DNA of 64,000 nt from Paraburkholderia domus (GTDB lineage Bacteria > Pseudomonadota > Gammaproteobacteria > Burkholderiales > Burkholderiaceae), in contig NZ_CAJNAT010000003.1 of the NCBI RefSeq assembly GCF_905220705.1, positions 186,001-250,000 of the forward strand, given 5' to 3'. Both the position numbers and the translations under genes were made by a program. The notes beneath the pieces were generated by a model, which was not told where the DNA came from, did not search any database, and worked only from the letters and a program-made list of their open reading frames with translations. How positions within the stretch are numbered: the stretch's first letter is position 1; each line of letters starts with the position of its first letter. Positions 56,793-64,000 of this stretch are shown here, piece by piece.

Positions 56793-57808
56793 CACTCGCC
56801 GGTCGCCGCGCTGTCCGCCGCGTCGCCACCGGAACCTGCGGCGGGACCGCTGGCCGTGCTCAGCGCACGGACGATTTCCATCGCACCTTGCTGTTCGAGC
56901 GCGCTCGCCACTTCCTGGCCGAGCGCAACAGCACGTTCGACGGTAGGCGCCGGCGCCGATGCCTGCGCGCTCAGGACACGCTGGCCGTCGGGCGTAGCAA
57001 CGATGCCACGCAGATGCAACGCGCCGTCGCGCCAGGTCGCATAGGCCGCGAGCGGCACTTCGCAACTGCCGCCCAGCGCGCGCGATACCATCCGCTCCGC
57101 TTCGACGGCCGCTGCCGTATGTTCGTGATGCAGCGGGGCGAGCCATGCCGCGAGGTCGGCGCGATCGGCGCGAATCTCGATGCCGAGTGCGCCCTGACCG
57201 GCCGCGGGCAAGCTGTCTTCGGGATCGAGCAGCGCGCGGATGCGCTCGCCGAGACCCAAACGCTTCAAACCGGCGGCCGCCAGAATGATCGCTGCATAGT
57301 CGCCGCGATCGAGTTTCGACAGACGGGTATCCAGATTGCCGCGCAACGGCCGCACCACGAGGTGCGGGTAACGCATGCGCAGCATGGCCTCGCGGCGCAG
57401 GCTCGAGGTGCCGACCACGGCGCCGGCTGGCAGCGCAGCAAGCGAGTCGTAATCGTTGGACACCAGTGCGTCGCGCGGATCTTCGCGTTCCATGATGGTG
57501 GAAAGCGCAAAGCCCGCGGGCAATTCCATGGGCACGTCTTTCAGGGAATGCACGGCCAGATCGGCACGGCCGTCTGCCAGCGCCGCTTCCAGTTCCTTGA
57601 CGAAGAGCCCCTTACCACCAACCTTCGACAAAGTGCGATCGAGAATTTGATCCCCACGTGTCGTCATTCCAAGGATTTTTACGTCACAAGATGGATATAA
57701 TTTGTGCAGCGCACATCGCACATGCTCCGCCTGCCACATGGCAAGGCGGCTTTCTCGCGACGCAATCACAAGCGTGTGGGGTGGCGCAAATAACGTCTCG
57801 GTGTTCAT
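56792..57808 (-). CDS. hemC: Porphobilinogen deaminase (hydroxymethylbilane synthase)
   Basis: 338 residues. It polymerises four porphobilinogens to hydroxymethylbilane. Visible are [68 protein letters not shown], and [13 protein letters not shown] with the Cys that holds the dipyrromethane cofactor. The start at 57808 fits the family; the frame upstream is not. The C-terminal 20 residues are a Gly/Ala/Ser tail. First gene of the heme operon, divergent from ppc. Confidence 0.97.
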   Translation of the reverse strand: MNTETLFAPPHTLVIASRESRLAMWQAEHVRCALHKLYPSCDVKILGMTTRGDQILDRTLSKVGGKGLFVKELEAALADGRADLAVHSLKDVPMELPAGFALSTIMEREDPRDALVSNDYDSLAALPAGAVVGTSSLRREAMLRMRYPHLVVRPLRGNLDTRLSKLDRGDYAAIILAAAGLKRLGLGERIRALLDPEDSLPAAGQGALGIEIRADRADLAAWLAPLHHEHTAAAVEAERMVSRALGGSCEVPLAAYATWRDGALHLRGIVATPDGQRVLSAQASAPAPTVERAVALGQEVASALEQQGAMEIVRALSTASGPAAGSGGDAADSAATGE

Positions 57809-58185
57809 TAGCTTGCTGATCGAATGACGGGATGTAATAACAATCAATGTTAGCACGCGACCCCGTGTCTCAAGGCACAGCGGAGCGCCGTGCTGGCGCG
57901 GTATCGATGGAGGAGACGGGCCTCGCGCAGCGCGCGCCTGCCCCATCCCAGCCTGTTCAAGCACGGTCGTTCGCGCACCGGAGCGCGGCATGCGGGATGA
58001 TGCAATGCGGCGCAACGTGTCCGGCGTGCATGCAAATGCGCGCGGCCACCCCTCTCTCCGGCGTAGTGCCATCGGCGCATACCGCTTTTTGCTGGTTCCG
58101 TGCAGTTCACGTTGCAACTCATAGTGCAGTTCCGCAGTAGCAGTTCATCACTCAACAGACCCTGGCTTCCCCGAGGAAACCCATC
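57809..58185. other. Divergent region, hemC / ppc
   Basis: 377 bp between two housekeeping genes. On the minus strand TTGAGA (57868-57873) and TAACAT (57847-57852) are 15 bases apart, a possible hemC promoter with short spacing. No gene or repeat is evident. Confidence 0.4.
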
Positions 58186-61100
58186 GTGACGTCTTCCGGA
58201 TCGGCGCGCCCTGCCCGCCGCAACACTGCATCGCCCAACGCTTCCGCGGCTGACGCCGCTTCTGCCGCAGCAACGGCTGCCCAGTCCACGCCGGCCAAAC
58301 GCGCCGGTAAAGCTGTCATGGCAAGCCAGGCCGCTAACGTCGCCAAAACCACCAAGTCGGCCAAAGCCTCCGCGCCCGCCAAGGCGGTGAAGGCCGTTAA
58401 GGCAAATAAGGCGACGCAAGCCGCGAACACCGCCCAGGCGCTGAAACCGGCCAAAGCCAAGTCCCCGAAGATCAAGGTCGCCGTGAGCGAAACCGCGTCG
58501 CAAGCCGCTAAAGCGCCGACGCTGCAAGCCGTTTCGCAGGATACGGTCGCGCCCGCGTCGAAAAGCAGCGGCCGCACGCGTGAGGACAAAGACCATCCGC
58601 TGTTTCAGGACATCCGTTACCTGGGACGCCTGCTCGGCGACGTGCTGCGCGAACAGGAAGGCGACGCGGTGTTCGACGTGGTGGAGACGATCCGCCAGAC
58701 CGCCGTGCGCTTTCGCCGCGAGGACGACAGCGCTGCGGCACAAACGCTCGACAAGAAACTGCGTTCGCTGAGCCCGGAGCAAACGGTCAGCGTGGTACGC
58801 GCGTTCAGCTACTTTTCGCATCTTGCGAACATCGCCGAAGACCGCCACCGCAATCGCCGTCACCGGATTCACGCGCTGGCCGGCTCGACTTCGCAACCGG
58901 GCACCATGGCGCACGCGCTCGAACGGCTCGTCGAGGCGGGCGCCGCCGCGACGCCGGTGCTGCAACAGTTCTTCAACGACGCGCTGATCGTGCCGGTCCT
59001 GACCGCTCACCCTACCGAGGTGCAGCGCAAGAGCATTCTCGACGCGCAGCACGACGTCGCGCGTCTTCTGGCCGAACGCGATCAACAGTTGACCAACCGC
59101 GAACGCGCGCATAACGAGGCGATGCTGCGTGCGAGCGTCACGTCGCTGTGGCAAACGCGGATGCTGCGCGACTCGCGCCTGACGGTCGGCGATGAAATCG
59201 AAAACGCGCTGTCGTACTATCGCGCCACCTTTCTCGAAGAAATCCCGGCGCTCTACGCCGATATCGAAGAAGCGCTCACCGAGCACGGTATCGACGCGCG
59301 TCTGCCGCCGTTCTTCCAGATGGGCAGCTGGATCGGCGGCGACCGCGACGGCAATCCGAACGTCACGGCCGAAACGCTCGAGCACGCGATCACCCGCCAG
59401 GCCGCGGTGATCTTCGAACACTATATGGAGCAGGTGCACAAGTTGGGCGCCGAGTTGTCGGTGTCGAACCTGCTGGCCGGCGCAAGCGACGCGCTGAAAG
59501 AACTCGCGGCCATCTCGCCCGACCAGTCGCCGCACCGTACCGACGAACCGTATCGGCGCGCCTTGATCGGCATGTACACGCGACTCGCGGCGAGCGCGCG
59601 CGTACGTCTGGGTGAAGGCAGCGTGCCGGTGCGTAGCGCGGGCCGCGGCGCGGCGCCGATACGCGCCAAGCCGTACGACGACTCCGCCGAATTCGTGCGC
59701 GATTTGCACGTGCTGATCGATTCGCTCGCCGAGCATCATGGGGCGCCGCTCGCGGCACCCCGTCTGTCGCCGCTCGCGCGCGCCGCCGAAGTGTTCGGCT
59801 TCCACCTGGCGAGCATCGACTTGCGCCAAAGCTCCGACATCCATGAAGCGGTAATCGCCGAGCTGCTGAAACGCGCGGGCGTCGAAGAAAACTACGCAGC
59901 GCTCTCCGAAGAAGACAAGCTCACGGTGCTGCTGGCCGAACTGGCGCAGCCGCGCTCGTTGCGTCTGCCGTACGGCGAGTACTCCGATCTCGTGAAGAGC
60001 GAACTCGGCGTGCTCGAAGAGGCTCGCGTCACACGCGAAAAGTTCGGCGCGCGCGCGGTGCGCAACTACATCATTTCGCACACGGAGACCGTTAGCGATC
60101 TGGTCGAAGTGATGTTGCTGCAGAAGGAAACCGGCCTGCTGCACGGCCGTCTGGGCGACGCGCACGATCCGGCGCGAGCGGGGCTGATGGTGATCCCGCT
60201 GTTCGAAACGATCCCTGACTTGCGCAACGCGCCGCACATCATGCGTGATCTGATCGCGCTGCCGGGTGTCGGCGCGCTGATCGAACATCAGGGCAATGAG
60301 CAGGAAGTGATGCTGGGCTATTCGGACAGCAACAAGGACGGTGGTTTCCTGACGTCGAACTGGGAGCTGTACCGCGCCGAGCTTGCCCTGGTGTCGCTGT
60401 TCAATGAACGCGGCGTGACCCTGCGCCTGTTCCATGGACGGGGGGGCACGGTAGGCCGTGGCGGTGGTCCGACCTATCAGGCGATTCTGTCGCAGCCGCC
60501 GGGCACCGTCGACGGTCAGATCCGTTTGACCGAGCAAGGCGAAGTGATCGCGAGCAAGTTCGGCAATCCGGAAATCGGCCGGCGCAATCTGGAAACGGTG
60601 GTGGCCGCGACGCTCGAAGCCTCGTTGCTGCCGCACGGCATTGCACCCGCACAACTGCCCGCCTTCGAAGAGACGATGCAGCAATTGTCCGACGCGGCGA
60701 TGGCGTCGTATCGCGCGCTGGTCTACGAAACGCCGGGCTTCAAGGAGTATTTCTTCGAATCGACGCCGATCTCGGAGATCGCCGAGCTGAACATTGGCAG
60801 CCGTCCGGCTTCGCGCAAATTGCAGGACCCGAAACAACGCAAGATCGAAGATCTGCGCGCGATTCCGTGGGGCTTCTCATGGGGTCAATGCCGTTTGCTG
60901 CTGACCGGCTGGTACGGTTTCGGCAGCGCGGTGGCCGCGCATCTGGACAGCGCGCCGAGCGATGCCGAGCGCGCCCGCCGCCTTGCGCTGCTCAAGAAGA
61001 TGCACAAGACGTGGCCGTTCTTCTCGAACCTGCTCTCCAACATGGACATGGTGCTGGCGAAGACCGACCTCGCGGTGGCCTCGCGCTATGCGCAACTCGT

Positions 61101-61383
61101 GTCGGACAAGAAGCTGCGCAAGCATGTGTTCGAGCGGATCGTCGCGGAATGGGAGCGTACGTCGAAGGTGTTGTCGGAGATCACCGGCAAGAGCGAACGG
61201 CTCGCGGAGAATCCGCTGCTCGCGCGTTCGATCAAGAACCGCTTCCCGTATCTCGATCCGTTGAATCACTTGCAGGTCGAGTTGCTCAAGCGCCACCGCG
61301 CGGGCGATACCAACGCGCGCGTACGGCGCGGGATTCATTTGAGCATCAACGGGATTGCGGCGGGGCTGCGTAATACGGGCTGA
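58186..61383 (+). CDS. ppc: Phosphoenolpyruvate carboxylase with Ala/Lys-rich N-terminal extension
   Basis: 1065 residues, starting GTG 58186 behind CGAGGAAAC. The first 130 residues are low-complexity Ala/Lys/Ser ([38 protein letters not shown]), like a histone-H1 tail. The catalytic body then begins [19 protein letters not shown]. It makes oxaloacetate from PEP and bicarbonate. Motifs are [12 protein letters not shown] (His), [54 protein letters not shown] and the C-terminal RNTG. An in-frame ATG at 58321 would remove a third of the tail. Confidence 0.96.
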   Translation: MTSSGSARPARRNTASPNASAADAASAAATAAQSTPAKRAGKAVMASQAANVAKTTKSAKASAPAKAVKAVKANKATQAANTAQALKPAKAKSPKIKVAVSETASQAAKAPTLQAVSQDTVAPASKSSGRTREDKDHPLFQDIRYLGRLLGDVLREQEGDAVFDVVETIRQTAVRFRREDDSAAAQTLDKKLRSLSPEQTVSVVRAFSYFSHLANIAEDRHRNRRHRIHALAGSTSQPGTMAHALERLVEAGAAATPVLQQFFNDALIVPVLTAHPTEVQRKSILDAQHDVARLLAERDQQLTNRERAHNEAMLRASVTSLWQTRMLRDSRLTVGDEIENALSYYRATFLEEIPALYADIEEALTEHGIDARLPPFFQMGSWIGGDRDGNPNVTAETLEHAITRQAAVIFEHYMEQVHKLGAELSVSNLLAGASDALKELAAISPDQSPHRTDEPYRRALIGMYTRLAASARVRLGEGSVPVRSAGRGAAPIRAKPYDDSAEFVRDLHVLIDSLAEHHGAPLAAPRLSPLARAAEVFGFHLASIDLRQSSDIHEAVIAELLKRAGVEENYAALSEEDKLTVLLAELAQPRSLRLPYGEYSDLVKSELGVLEEARVTREKFGARAVRNYIISHTETVSDLVEVMLLQKETGLLHGRLGDAHDPARAGLMVIPLFETIPDLRNAPHIMRDLIALPGVGALIEHQGNEQEVMLGYSDSNKDGGFLTSNWELYRAELALVSLFNERGVTLRLFHGRGGTVGRGGGPTYQAILSQPPGTVDGQIRLTEQGEVIASKFGNPEIGRRNLETVVAATLEASLLPHGIAPAQLPAFEETMQQLSDAAMASYRALVYETPGFKEYFFESTPISEIAELNIGSRPASRKLQDPKQRKIEDLRAIPWGFSWGQCRLLLTGWYGFGSAVAAHLDSAPSDAERARRLALLKKMHKTWPFFSNLLSNMDMVLAKTDLAVASRYAQLVSDKKLRKHVFERIVAEWERTSKVLSEITGKSERLAENPLLARSIKNRFPYLDPLNHLQVELLKRHRAGDTNARVRRGIHLSINGIAAGLRNTG

Positions 61384-61454
61384 TCGAGCTGCATCTCAAC
61401 CGGGCGGGTGATACCGCCCGGCTTAACCGGCGGTGGCTGCTGAGCCGTACGAAA

Positions 61455-61493
61455 AACGAAGCCGAACACGGATCATTTCGCCGTGTTCGGCTT
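61455..61493 (-). terminator. Terminator overlapping the 61473 gene stop
   Basis: AAGCCGAACACGG (61459-61471) pairs with CCGTGTTCGGCTT (61481-61493). On the minus strand a TTTTT run follows (61453-61457). The stop codon of the small secreted protein lies in the loop. Confidence 0.8.
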
Positions 61494-61808
61494 CGGCATT
61501 TCCGGCGCTGGAATGTTGAATTTGAGGGGAGGTTCGCGCCGGGCCTGCTCGCGCGCTTCACGCTCGGCGCGTTCGGACTGCAGGCGCGCGTCAAGGTCGC
61601 GGCGCGCTTGATTCGACATATTCACATTGGAACCGGGCGCCGTGATACCGAAGCCTTTCGTCACGCTGGATTCATTCGGCTTAACCGGATCGGACGACAG
61701 TGCGCGCGGCAAGGTCGTGCCGTTTTCGCGATAATAATCTCGATTTTCTTGCGCCGGCGCGCTGCCAGGCAGCACGGTTGCTGCCACAACAAGTAAAAAA
61801 CGCTGCAC
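61473..61808 (-). CDS. Small secreted hypothetical protein, 111 aa
   Basis: Start is GTG 61808, set by GGAGG 8 bases upstream; the ATG at 61850 has no such site. A Sec signal (QRFLLVVAATVLPGSAPAQ) precedes a charged, mostly helical mature chain rich in Arg/Glu/Gln (RRDLDARLQSERAEREAREQ) and a Pro-rich end. No known domain. It converges with ppc. The stop codon sits in the loop of its own terminator hairpin. Confidence 0.75.
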   Translation of the reverse strand: MQRFLLVVAATVLPGSAPAQENRDYYRENGTTLPRALSSDPVKPNESSVTKGFGITAPGSNVNMSNQARRDLDARLQSERAEREAREQARREPPLKFNIPAPEMPKPNTAK

Positions 61809-61937
61809 CCGTGACGCCTCCAGATTATTTAGTAATCCAGAGGTTACCACGGTGCATGCCTCTTTATTGAGACCGACACGGCCTTTGGCGCACGTGCGTC
61901 GTCAAGCCGCGCCTGCAGCTGTCGCTCCCGCGCCGGC

Positions 61938-62690
61938 TTATTGCGCCTCGACCATCAGCGCGTCGAGCTTGAACGAGCCGTCTTCCTGCACGTCGAAATA
62001 CTGGCGTACCTCATCGGGCGAGCTGCTCCACAGCGAGCGAATCGCCACCACGCGCGGCTCCGGCGTGCGCATGCGCGCCACCCACGAGCTGAACTCGATC
62101 TCGATACGCCAGCGCTCGCGAATCGTCGCGGTAAAACCCGCTGCTTCGAAGAGCGCGATCCATTCGTCAGCGCGGTAGTCGCGAATGTGCGAGCCGTCGC
62201 GCAGCAATTCCACCGCCTGAATATGCGTGTCGAGCAGCGGATGATCGGCGCCGGCGATGTCGATGAACAGCACCTTGCCGCCCGGCTTCAACACGCGCCG
62301 CACTTCGGCCAATGCATGCGGCACATCGTGCCAGTGATGCGCGCTCATCCGGCTGATGACCCAGTCGAACGAATCGTCTTCGAACGGCAGCGTTTCGGCG
62401 GCGCCCTGTTGGGTACGGATGTTGGTGAGGCCGCGGTCCTTCGCGGCGCCAACGACCGTCTCCAGCATTTGCGGCGCGATGTCGTATGCCACCACTTCCT
62501 TTGCGTGCGGCGCCACCGCGAAACTCGCGTGACCTGCACCGCAGCCCATATCGAGCACCGTCGCGTCCGGCGTCGCGGCGATCGATTCGGCCAGCGTCCG
62601 CAGATCGGCGCCGGTGGCATGCGTCTGACTCGTCAAATACGCGGCGGCGGTCGAGCCGAAGGCGTCGGCGACTTGATCGTGGTGCTTCAT
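61938..62690 (-). CDS. Class I SAM-dependent methyltransferase
   Basis: 250 residues, Rossmann-fold methyltransferase of the UbiE/Methyltransf_11 type: motif I VLDMGCGAGHASFAVA, acidic loop VVAYDIAPQML, motif II AAETLPFEDDSFDWVIS, and motif III LKPGGKVLFIDIAGAD. The acceptor is unknown. GGAG precedes the ATG at 62690. The promoter region is divergent from the MmyB-type regulator at 62864, which may control it. Confidence 0.92.
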   Translation of the reverse strand: MKHHDQVADAFGSTAAAYLTSQTHATGADLRTLAESIAATPDATVLDMGCGAGHASFAVAPHAKEVVAYDIAPQMLETVVGAAKDRGLTNIRTQQGAAETLPFEDDSFDWVISRMSAHHWHDVPHALAEVRRVLKPGGKVLFIDIAGADHPLLDTHIQAVELLRDGSHIRDYRADEWIALFEAAGFTATIRERWRIEIEFSSWVARMRTPEPRVVAIRSLWSSSPDEVRQYFDVQEDGSFKLDALMVEAQ

Positions 62691-62712
62691 GGAAGGCTCC
62701 GGTTATTCAGGC

Positions 62713-62742
62713 GGGGTTGGGCCGGGTTGGGCCGGGTTGGCC
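62713..62742. repeat. Triple 10-bp G-rich tandem repeat
   Basis: GGGTTGGGCC occurs twice and GGGTTGGCC once in tandem. The GGG runs with 2-base loops satisfy a G-quadruplex pattern. It lies in the divergent promoter region, 23 bases from the methyltransferase start. Confidence 0.8.
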
Positions 62743-62863
62743 TGGACGGCGTTGCGCCGTTCCAGCCGTTACAATAGAGCCCGTCGTGTACCAGTACAAG
62801 TTAAGCAATTATTCTGGTATCAATAACACCACCCCGCCCCCCTCCAAGCGCTGCCCAATCAGA

Positions 62864-63676
62864 ATGACCACGCCGTCCTCTGCCGACAACCCGCCGCCGC
62901 TCGATGCCACGCCCGCCCGCGCGCTCGGCGATTTCATCCGCGCTCACCGCGAACGGCTCACGCCGCAAGCGCTCGGCCTGCCGCCCGGCCCGCGCCGCCG
63001 CACGCCCGGCTTGCGGCGCGAGGAAGTCGCGCAGCTATGCGGCGTGAGTCCGACCTGGTACACGTGGATCGAGCAGGGCCGCCCGGTCTCCGCCTCTGCT
63101 GAGGCGTTGGCGCGGATTGCTGTCGCACTTCAATTGTCGCGCGCCGAGCGGGCTTATCTGTTCGAGCTGGCCGCGCAGCGCGACCCGGCCGAGCCCGATC
63201 CGGCCGCCGCCGACGCGCCCGCCACCCTGCTCGAAACGGTGCAGCTCGTGAACGCTCCGGCTTACGTGCTTGACCGGCAGTGGAACGCGCTCGCCTGGAA
63301 CGCGCGCGCCGCCGACCTGTTCGTCGGCTGGCTGGATGGCAACCATGACCGCAATCTGCTGCGCTACACCTTCACCGAACCCGCGGCACGCGAGCTGATC
63401 GTCGACTGGGAAACGCGCGCGCGGCGCCTCGCCGCCGAATTCCGCGCCGACTCGATCCGTCATCTGAACGACGCCCCCACGCGCGGGCTGATCGACTCGC
63501 TCACCACGGCGAGCGATGCGTTCGCGCGCTTCTGGGCGTCGCAGGACGTCGGTGGCCGCGAAGGCGGCAGGCGCGAATTCAACCATCCGCGCGACGGCCG
63601 CATCGTCTACGACCAGATCACCTTCAAACCCGCGCATCGCGAGGATCTGAAGCTGGTGGTGCTGGTGCAGGAATAG
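62864..63676 (+). CDS. MmyB-type HTH transcriptional regulator
   Basis: 270 residues. An N-terminal XRE-like HTH ([49 protein letters not shown]) is followed by an MmyB-type ligand domain ([22 protein letters not shown]). Streptomyces members of this fold bind fatty acids and control antibiotic genes. The start at 62864 opens on the typical N-terminus; the ribosome site is weak. Divergent from the methyltransferase gene, its likely target. Confidence 0.9.
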   Translation: MTTPSSADNPPPLDATPARALGDFIRAHRERLTPQALGLPPGPRRRTPGLRREEVAQLCGVSPTWYTWIEQGRPVSASAEALARIAVALQLSRAERAYLFELAAQRDPAEPDPAAADAPATLLETVQLVNAPAYVLDRQWNALAWNARAADLFVGWLDGNHDRNLLRYTFTEPAARELIVDWETRARRLAAEFRADSIRHLNDAPTRGLIDSLTTASDAFARFWASQDVGGREGGRREFNHPRDGRIVYDQITFKPAHREDLKLVVLVQE

Positions 63677-63728
63677 CTGCGCGTTCCTGTACAGCCGCGG
63701 GCGGCCCGCGCCGAAGAGGCCGGCCGCC

Positions 63729-63741
63729 AGTGTTAAAATCC
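63729..63741 (+). promoter_or_regulatory. -10-like element for argH
   Basis: AGTGTTAAAATCC contains TAAAAT (-10) about 95 bases before the argH start. No good -35 was seen; the assignment is tentative. Confidence 0.35.
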
Positions 63742-63833
63742 CTGTCTTTCGCTCGCTTCGCGGCTCAGCCCTCTGCACGCATGTGCAGTCCGCCATGCCG
63801 CCAGCCTCCTCACCTCGTTCAAAGCCCAACACC

Positions 63834-64000
63834 ATGACGTCCCAACTGCACAAAAAAGGCGAAGCCTGGTCGGCTCGCTTCTCGGAGCCGATGTCGGAGC
63901 TCGTCAAACGCTACACGTCGTCGGTTTTCTTCGACAAGCGTCTGGCGCTCGTCGATATCGAAGGGTCGCTCGCGCACGCCTCGATGCTGGCCGCGCAGAA
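63834..64000 (+). CDS. argH: Argininosuccinate lyase, 5' end only
   Basis: The gene runs off the window; 55 complete codons are present. The chain reads [20 protein letters not shown], then [20 protein letters not shown] and [14 protein letters not shown], the recognisable N-terminus of ArgH, which splits argininosuccinate to arginine and fumarate in arginine synthesis. ATG 63834 lies in an ACACC context with no clear Shine-Dalgarno sequence. It is 157 bp after the MmyB-type gene. Confidence rests on the N-terminus alone. Confidence 0.85.
   Translation, partial: MTSQLHKKGEAWSARFSEPMSELVKRYTSSVFFDKRLALVDIEGSLAHASMLAAQ

Noticed and set aside
57850..60837. A 995-codon open frame antisense to ppc
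   Set aside because: It is the shadow of ppc: the plus strand carries unmistakable PEP carboxylase motifs, and the antisense chain is Arg/His/Gln-rich with no domain. Such frames arise from high third-position G/C.

Overview
The window looks like the main chromosome of a Burkholderiaceae member, most likely Paraburkholderia/Burkholderia sensu lato. The evidence is the high G+C with strong third-position G/C bias, the fused hemD/hemX gene followed by hemY, the Burkholderia-type porin, the long phosphoenolpyruvate carboxylase with an Ala/Lys-rich N-terminus, and many small hydrophilic proteins of the type common in that group. All identifications come from reading the sequence; no database search was run.

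Layout. 1-3.1 kb: the 3' part of a GGDEF-EAL protein, a chromate transporter and a CopD-like membrane protein. 3.4-10.7 kb (minus strand): topoisomerase IV (parC, parE), an ABC-F ATPase (Uup type) and a small secreted DUF4399 protein. 11-14.4 kb: rubredoxin, tRNA-Arg(CCT), a 0.5-kb stretch without a convincing gene, a glutathione transferase and several small proteins including CsbD. 14.6-16.4 kb: a solitary Dcm-like cytosine methylase with an N-terminal HTH, plus Vsr mismatch endonuclease. 16.5-20.3 kb: a PEBP-family protein, an MFS exporter and trehalose-phosphate synthase otsA.

20.5-26.8 kb is the most accessory-looking part. It holds two small hydrophilic proteins, a repeat element, an NtrC-type response regulator, two envelope-associated small proteins (one DUF883), a second sigma-54 activator with no sensory domain, and a translationally coupled pair of paralogous lipoproteins preceded by a cluster of inverted repeats.

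26.9-32.9 kb: a nitrate/sulfonate-type ABC transporter (ATPase plus fused permease, no binding protein nearby), a membrane diguanylate cyclase and a small conserved protein. 33-36.7 kb: an EnvZ/OmpR-type two-component system divergent from a Spy/CpxP-like periplasmic protein, with phased direct repeats between them, then a pirin. 37.3-40.7 kb: a polar amino-acid ABC uptake system. 41.2-44.9 kb: a porin, a PII signal protein and glutamine-dependent NAD synthetase. 45-49.5 kb: a GNAT-like acyltransferase, a GIY-YIG protein, a FUSC-type efflux protein and pyrophosphatase. 49.7-53.4 kb: an aldehyde dehydrogenase - SDR dehydrogenase - MFS uptake operon. 53.6-57.8 kb: hemC-hemDX-hemY. 58.2-64 kb: ppc, a small secreted protein, a methyltransferase divergent from an MmyB-type regulator, and the 5' end of argH, which runs off the window.

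Most of the window is housekeeping or ordinary transport. The points most worth a second look are the phased OmpR-like repeats (35.1 kb), the methylase leader with a palindrome and an opposing terminator (14.4-14.6 kb), the lipoprotein pair with its inverted-repeat leader (25.4-26.8 kb), and the unusual sigma-54 activator next to it. I found no CRISPR array, insertion sequence, prophage or anti-phage island.
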